Of a stretch of 8,379 nucleotides of DNA, positions 5,246 to 8,379 are shown piece after piece (within the stretch, counting starts at the first letter, position 1; every line of letters starts with the position of its first letter). The translations under genes were made by a program, and so were the position numbers. The notes beneath the pieces were generated by a model. It was not told the origin of the DNA, did not search any database, and was given only the letters and a program-made list of their open reading frames with translations. Source of the stretch: Bacillota bacterium (lineage in GTDB: Bacteria; Bacillota; Clostridia; Lachnospirales; Bianqueaceae); NCBI GenBank assembly GCA_017467985.1, contig JAFUJY010000169.1:1-8379 (forward strand), in the 5' to 3' direction.

Positions 5246-6619
5246 CTAGCTGCTCATCGTCAACATGGCCGGTGTCATTACGATCAGCAAAATAACCGCC
5301 AGCATAAGTATCATTGGCAGCAACAGTTTTGTCTCTGCCTCTTCTGACTGAATTTTTACTGTTTTTTTATGATCTTCCCAAGCCATCTGATTCATTTCCT
5401 TTAAGTGCTCCAGCAAAAACTCATCACCTCTGCGAAGGTTACGGCATAGCATATTGGCCAAACGGCGCAGTGCTGGATTGCGAACCCGATGTCCGAACTG
5501 CCGAAGCGCCTCTTGCATAGGTGTTCCATGCCGGATCTGCACCCTTGTTACATTCATTTCTTCCATTAACGGATCCTTGCGGTCTCCCTGCAGCGCAGTT
5601 CTCTCCCAGGCTGCCTGGATGCTTAATCCCGCCCCTAGAAAGACCGTCAGTTTTTGAATCACCCTGGGATATGCCAATGCAATTTTCTGCTGACGTTCCT
5701 TTTCCTTTCGATTCAATTCCTGATATCCCAAGGGAATCGTTAAAAAGGGAAGGGCCCACAACAATAGGATCCACATTTCTTTTTGGGTTTGCTGTTCCGG
5801 TAAACGCCAGGACAGCACCTTCGAATCCAACGACTTTGGCAGTAGCAGTTCTGTCTCTGTCAATTCCGCATCCTGCAGTGCCTCATCTATTTTCTCTGCC
5901 AATGTAGCATTCTCTTGCAGACTCACCGCCAATTCAAACTGCATCTGCGTATTATATTCTCCACAAGACAACTCTGCCTTTATCTTTTGCGGCCCAGTGA
6001 CTTCTCTAAATCTTACATAACCATCCTCCCCAATCTTGACATCATCAGCTGTATATGTAATAAGCACATCCTCCCACTGGACCGGCAACTGCAGCGACGC
6101 CCCCACCGTTCCCAGATCTCGGATATACCTTTCCAACCACAATTTTCCTTCGGCCAAACGAACTTCCGCCTGTGTTCTGGTGGGCATCTGATGGGGAATC
6201 GTAACCTCCACCACCGTACTTTCCTGCTGATTTTCAACAATTAGTACTTCTTGGCGGTCCCCTTCTTCATAAGCTGGCCGTTCCAACTGATACCCCACCT
6301 GACGAACCATTTCTTCATCCTTCAGGCCCAATAGTAATACTGCGTTGCATATCATAATCATCAAGAATATCTGCCCCACTTCCTTTGCCTGATATTCCCT
6401 GCAAAGTTCCTTGGATGATATAGATGGGTACAATTGGCTCAGCCTTTTCTGCAAGCCTGATCGAATCGGCATTTTTGCGGATAAAAACCGTCCTATCGGC
6501 ATATATAGCCCTGCCAGCTCCCCATTTTCCAACCGATTTCTCACCCTTCTGCAACGTATTGTCCCATATATAAATATGGCTAACATACACACTTCAACTG
6601 CTGCAAAAATCCATTTCAT
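5246..6619 (-). CDS. tadC: TadC-like platform protein (T2SSF fold) with a large extracytoplasmic Ig-like insertion
   Basis: A 457 aa inner-membrane platform protein that partners TadB and the CpaF motor. The type II secretion F domain is C-terminal: cytoplasmic helices at about 305-428 (LAYPRVIQKLTVFLGAGLS, then an RNPALRRLANMLCRNLRRG block at 380-398) and a last membrane helix at 431-450. The N-terminus has helices at 4-20 and 83-99 with a basic cytoplasmic loop between. Between the second helix and a third (about 282-298) lie some 180 residues not found in ordinary TadC proteins of about 300 aa. By the positive-inside rule this part is outside the cell. Residues 175-236 fit the atrophied bacterial Ig pattern: LQLPVQWEDVLITYT, EDGYVRF, KIKAELSCG, QMQFELAVSL. 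A second LLLPKSLDSKVLSW (258-271) repeats its first strand. The ATG at 6619 is eight bases past the TadB stop; its ribosome site is weak (AGGTG). Confidence 0.85.
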   Translation of the reverse strand: MKWIFAAVEVCMLAIFIYGTIRCRRVRNRLENGELAGLYMPIGRFLSAKMPIRSGLQKRLSQLYPSISSKELCREYQAKEVGQIFLMIMICNAVLLLGLKDEEMVRQVGYQLERPAYEEGDRQEVLIVENQQESTVVEVTIPHQMPTRTQAEVRLAEGKLWLERYIRDLGTVGASLQLPVQWEDVLITYTADDVKIGEDGYVRFREVTGPQKIKAELSCGEYNTQMQFELAVSLQENATLAEKIDEALQDAELTETELLLPKSLDSKVLSWRLPEQQTQKEMWILLLWALPFLTIPLGYQELNRKEKERQQKIALAYPRVIQKLTVFLGAGLSIQAAWERTALQGDRKDPLMEEMNVTRVQIRHGTPMQEALRQFGHRVRNPALRRLANMLCRNLRRGDEFLLEHLKEMNQMAWEDHKKTVKIQSEEAETKLLLPMILMLAVILLIVMTPAMLTMSS

Positions 6620-6627
6620 CCCTGCAC

Positions 6628-7365
6628 CTATACATTAATCTTTGTAATGCGTCCGGATAAATAATGACTAAATACCATTAAAACCACACATACCACCATA
6701 ACGGCTCTCCCCTGCAATGTGGAGTACAATGGCTCCAAGTACCCCGGCGACATAATCATCAGCATAAAAATAACAGCAAAGGGCATGATTGTTAAGATTC
6801 TCTGCTCCATCTTGCGTTTTGCTAAAATCACCCTTAGTTCTTCTTCTGATTCCATCTTTTCTTCCAACACTTCCACCGTCCGCTCCATCATTTCCACAAC
6901 TTCACCCCGACTGCGCTTGCTGACCGATAAAATCTCCGCAAAATCCTGAATATCACCGACTCCGCTGCGATCTCCCAGTTCCTGAAACAACTCTTCAATG
7001 GGCGTATGCAATTTCAAGCCATTGGAAATACTGCGGACTTCCTCATAAATCAATGGTGTTTCCTCCGGATCCATATCTTCACACAGGGCTTCAATTGCTC
7101 CTTCTATAGACCGTCCCGTCCGCAAAACCGGTGTCATCATCCCTAAGCACTCTCGAAATTCATACCGCAGCTGCTTTTGAATTTGATTCTGTCGTATTCT
7201 CCGCCAATAAAAGGGTGCCACCGTCATCCCTACCCCAACTGCAATCCCCATCATAATAAGACTGCGAAAAAAGACGCCCACAACCACAGCACAGATCAAT
7301 CCACCAACACCAGCTGCCAGTCCCTTCTCAACAGCACTCAATCTATGTTTGCCATAATTCTTCAC
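6628..7365 (-). CDS. tadB: TadB-like platform protein (T2SSF fold)
   Basis: An inner-membrane protein with one type II secretion F domain, working with TadC to couple CpaF ATP hydrolysis to pilus growth. From the GTG start at 7365 it has 245 residues: two membrane helices (about 12-30 and 35-52), a cytoplasmic helical T2SSF domain (about 65-190, including MMTPVLRTGRSIEGAIEAL and FAEILSVSKRSRGEVVEMME), then two helices (191-207 and 221-236) around SPGYLEPLYSTLQG, all standard for TadB. The GTG has GGGGG six bases upstream and overlaps cpaF by 23 nt. The ATG at 7416 would add 17 charged, Cys-containing residues that lie deep in the cpaF reading frame and has no obvious ribosome site. Nothing in the protein is unusual, although it is a little shorter than the typical 300 aa TadB of Proteobacteria. 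Confidence 0.9.
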   Translation of the reverse strand: MKNYGKHRLSAVEKGLAAGVGGLICAVVVGVFFRSLIMMGIAVGVGMTVAPFYWRRIRQNQIQKQLRYEFRECLGMMTPVLRTGRSIEGAIEALCEDMDPEETPLIYEEVRSISNGLKLHTPIEELFQELGDRSGVGDIQDFAEILSVSKRSRGEVVEMMERTVEVLEEKMESEEELRVILAKRKMEQRILTIMPFAVIFMLMIMSPGYLEPLYSTLQGRAVMVVCVVLMVFSHYLSGRITKINV

Positions 7366-8377
7366 AGAAAGCCCCCTTTCGACGAAACATCGCCGCTTGT
7401 GTCCGCTGCAGTCCATGATCCGTCATTGCAAATAACGGTTCCATTTGTACACGACCGTTTTGTACGCCCACCACTTGAGAAATTTCTGTTACCTTTCGAC
7501 TTCCATCCCGCATACGACTTATATAAATAAAAATATCCAATGCGGATGCAATCTGCTGACGTATAGCCTCTATGGGCAAATTCGCCCCCATCAACACCAT
7601 GGTTTCAATTCGGGAAATCATATCCTCCGCTGAATTCGCATGGCCGGTGGAAAGGGAGCCTTCATGACCGGTGTTCATAGCGCTCAACATATCCAGCGCT
7701 TCAGCACCTCGAACCTCGCCCACAATAATGCGATCCGGTCTCGCTCGCAAGCTGGTCTTAATTAGATCACGTATGGTCACCATGCCTTTGCCGTCCAAAC
7801 CACCATTTCGTGTTTCCAGTGTAATCACATTTTCCACTGCCGATAAGCGCAGTTCTGCCGCATCTTCAATCGTTATAATACGCTCCCCTGCAGGAATAAA
7901 ATTACTAAGCACATTCAAAAGTGTGGTTTTCCCCGCTCCGGTTCCTCCGCATACAAACAGATTATATTTCCCCTCTACTAATTTTCGAATAAAATCCGCA
8001 CTTTCAGCGGTCAATGTTCCCCACTCTACCATTTCTTCTACTGTAATGGGTTGGCGGCGAAACTTTCTAATCGTTAAAATCGGACCATTCAGTGCCACCG
8101 GCGGTAAAATCACATTGACTCGGTATCCATCCGCCAAGCGAGCATCCGCGATGGGATTAAATTCATTTACCCGTCGATTCACGCTGCCCACAATTTGCTG
8201 AATAACATCCTCCAACCGCTGGCGGCTGTCAAAACGAGCCTCCGTTTTAACCACACGTCCATTTCGCTCCACATATATGTGTTCCGGTCCATTCACCATG
8301 ATCTCTGTAACCGAATCTTCCTCTAAGAAAGGCTGCAGAATGTCCAATCTCCGCAAAGAATCAAAAATCCGCTTTCC
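7343..8377 (-). CDS. cpaF: CpaF/TadA pilus assembly ATPase (5' end cut by window)
   Basis: The cytoplasmic motor ATPase of the Tad pilus, a hexameric secretion ATPase of the VirB11/PilT superfamily. The last 344 residues are visible. The frame is open to the right edge and reads GKRIFDSLRRLDILQPFLEE, which is the conserved start of the CpaF N-terminal domain, so the gene begins outside the window and the TTG at 8356 is not the start. Numbering from the edge: EIMVNGPEHIYVERNGR (25-41), NPIADARLADGYRVNVILPP (74-93), Walker A GGTGAGKTT (144-152), Walker B with catalytic Glu RPDRIIVGEVRG (213-224), and the His box TGHEGSLSTGHANS (236-249). All key residues are present, so it should be active. The C-terminal tail (MEPLFAMTDHGLQRTQ onward) is less like the family's usual ending. 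The gene overlaps tadB by 23 nt. Confidence 0.95.
   Translation of the reverse strand, partial: GKRIFDSLRRLDILQPFLEEDSVTEIMVNGPEHIYVERNGRVVKTEARFDSRQRLEDVIQQIVGSVNRRVNEFNPIADARLADGYRVNVILPPVALNGPILTIRKFRRQPITVEEMVEWGTLTAESADFIRKLVEGKYNLFVCGGTGAGKTTLLNVLSNFIPAGERIITIEDAAELRLSAVENVITLETRNGGLDGKGMVTIRDLIKTSLRARPDRIIVGEVRGAEALDMLSAMNTGHEGSLSTGHANSAEDMISRIETMVLMGANLPIEAIRQQIASALDIFIYISRMRDGSRKVTEISQVVGVQNGRVQMEPLFAMTDHGLQRTQAAMFRRKGAFCEELWQT
7366..7380 (-). promoter_or_regulatory. Ribosome binding site of tadB within a small hairpin inside cpaF
   Basis: GGGGG (7376-7372) lies six bases before the GTG at 7365 and decides that start. The site is mostly in the loop of a perfect small inverted repeat, GAAAG-GGGG-CTTTC (7380-7367). 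The hairpin is weak on its own (5 bp). Ribosomes finishing cpaF would pass over it. Confidence 0.5.
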
Positions 8378-8379
8378 CA

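Noticed and set aside
7366..7416. Longer tadB start (ATG 7416)
   Set aside because: It lies deep in cpaF with no clear ribosome site, and the extra residues are charged and unlike TadB. The GTG at 7365 is favoured.
7671..8201. Plus-strand open frame of 176 codons opposite cpaF, and similar ones at 5521-5907 and 4982-5347
   Set aside because: They lie antisense to strongly supported genes, have compositions typical of reverse-frame shadows, and show no recognisable domain.
298..8338. CTGCAG occurs about 14 times, several-fold more than expected by chance in 8.4 kb
   Set aside because: Most copies are within coding sequence where CTG and CAG are favoured codons and Leu-Gln pairs are common, for instance in the coiled-coil region. 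No spacing pattern suggests a functional site.
8354..8356. TTG at 8356 as the start of cpaF
   Set aside because: The frame stays open to the edge and the upstream residues (GKRIFDS) match the CpaF family, so the gene is simply cut by the window.

Overview
The window is one densely packed stretch read entirely on the minus strand, so it runs from right (8379) to left (1). It carries most of a Tad/Flp-type pilus (type IVc pilus-like) assembly locus, followed by an independently promoted methyltransferase gene. The gene content points to an anaerobic Firmicute (Bacillota, class Clostridia, most likely Lachnospiraceae or a close relative). The reasons are strong GGAGG ribosome sites, an Flp1-like pilin placed after tadC, and the DUF5702 and DUF6382 proteins that go with Tad loci in that group. 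The assignment rests on family recognition by eye; no search was run.

Layout in transcription order: CpaF/TadA motor ATPase (8377-7343, 5' end outside the window); TadB (7365-6628) and TadC (6619-5246) inner-membrane platform proteins; a 63-64 aa Flp1-like major pilin (about 5230-5039); a TadE-like minor pseudopilin (5039-4533); a 668 aa DUF5702 protein with a pilin-like N-terminus (4536-2530); a second TadE-like pseudopilin with a duplicated Cys/His module at its C-terminus (2537-1593); a small A24 prepilin peptidase, TadV/CpaA (1596-1156); and a soluble DUF6382 protein without the usual FHA domain (1169-468). After a 65-nt gap holding a good extended -10 promoter comes a class I SAM methyltransferase (402-1), cut by the left edge.

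The pilus genes form one operon. Junctions are overlaps of 23, 1 (TAATG), 4 (ATGA), 8, 4 (GTGA) and 14 nt, or gaps of 8 and 12 nt, which suggests translational coupling. In the model, the peptidase trims the pilin and pseudopilins after a conserved Gly. CpaF hydrolyses ATP, and the TadB/TadC platform pushes pilin subunits into a fibre. The TadE-like and DUF5702 proteins initiate, tip or decorate it. No gene for a secretin appears in the window, as expected for a monoderm, but the upstream part of the locus is not visible.

The least ordinary features are: (i) TadC carries about 180 extra residues, predicted to lie outside the membrane and to contain an Ig-like fold; (ii) the second TadE-like protein ends in two tandem H-x3-C-x22-C-x2-C modules with identical spacing; (iii) the DUF6382 protein stops where an FHA domain would normally begin. 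I found no RNA gene, mobile element, CRISPR array or long repeat. No stretch over 300 bases lacks a gene.
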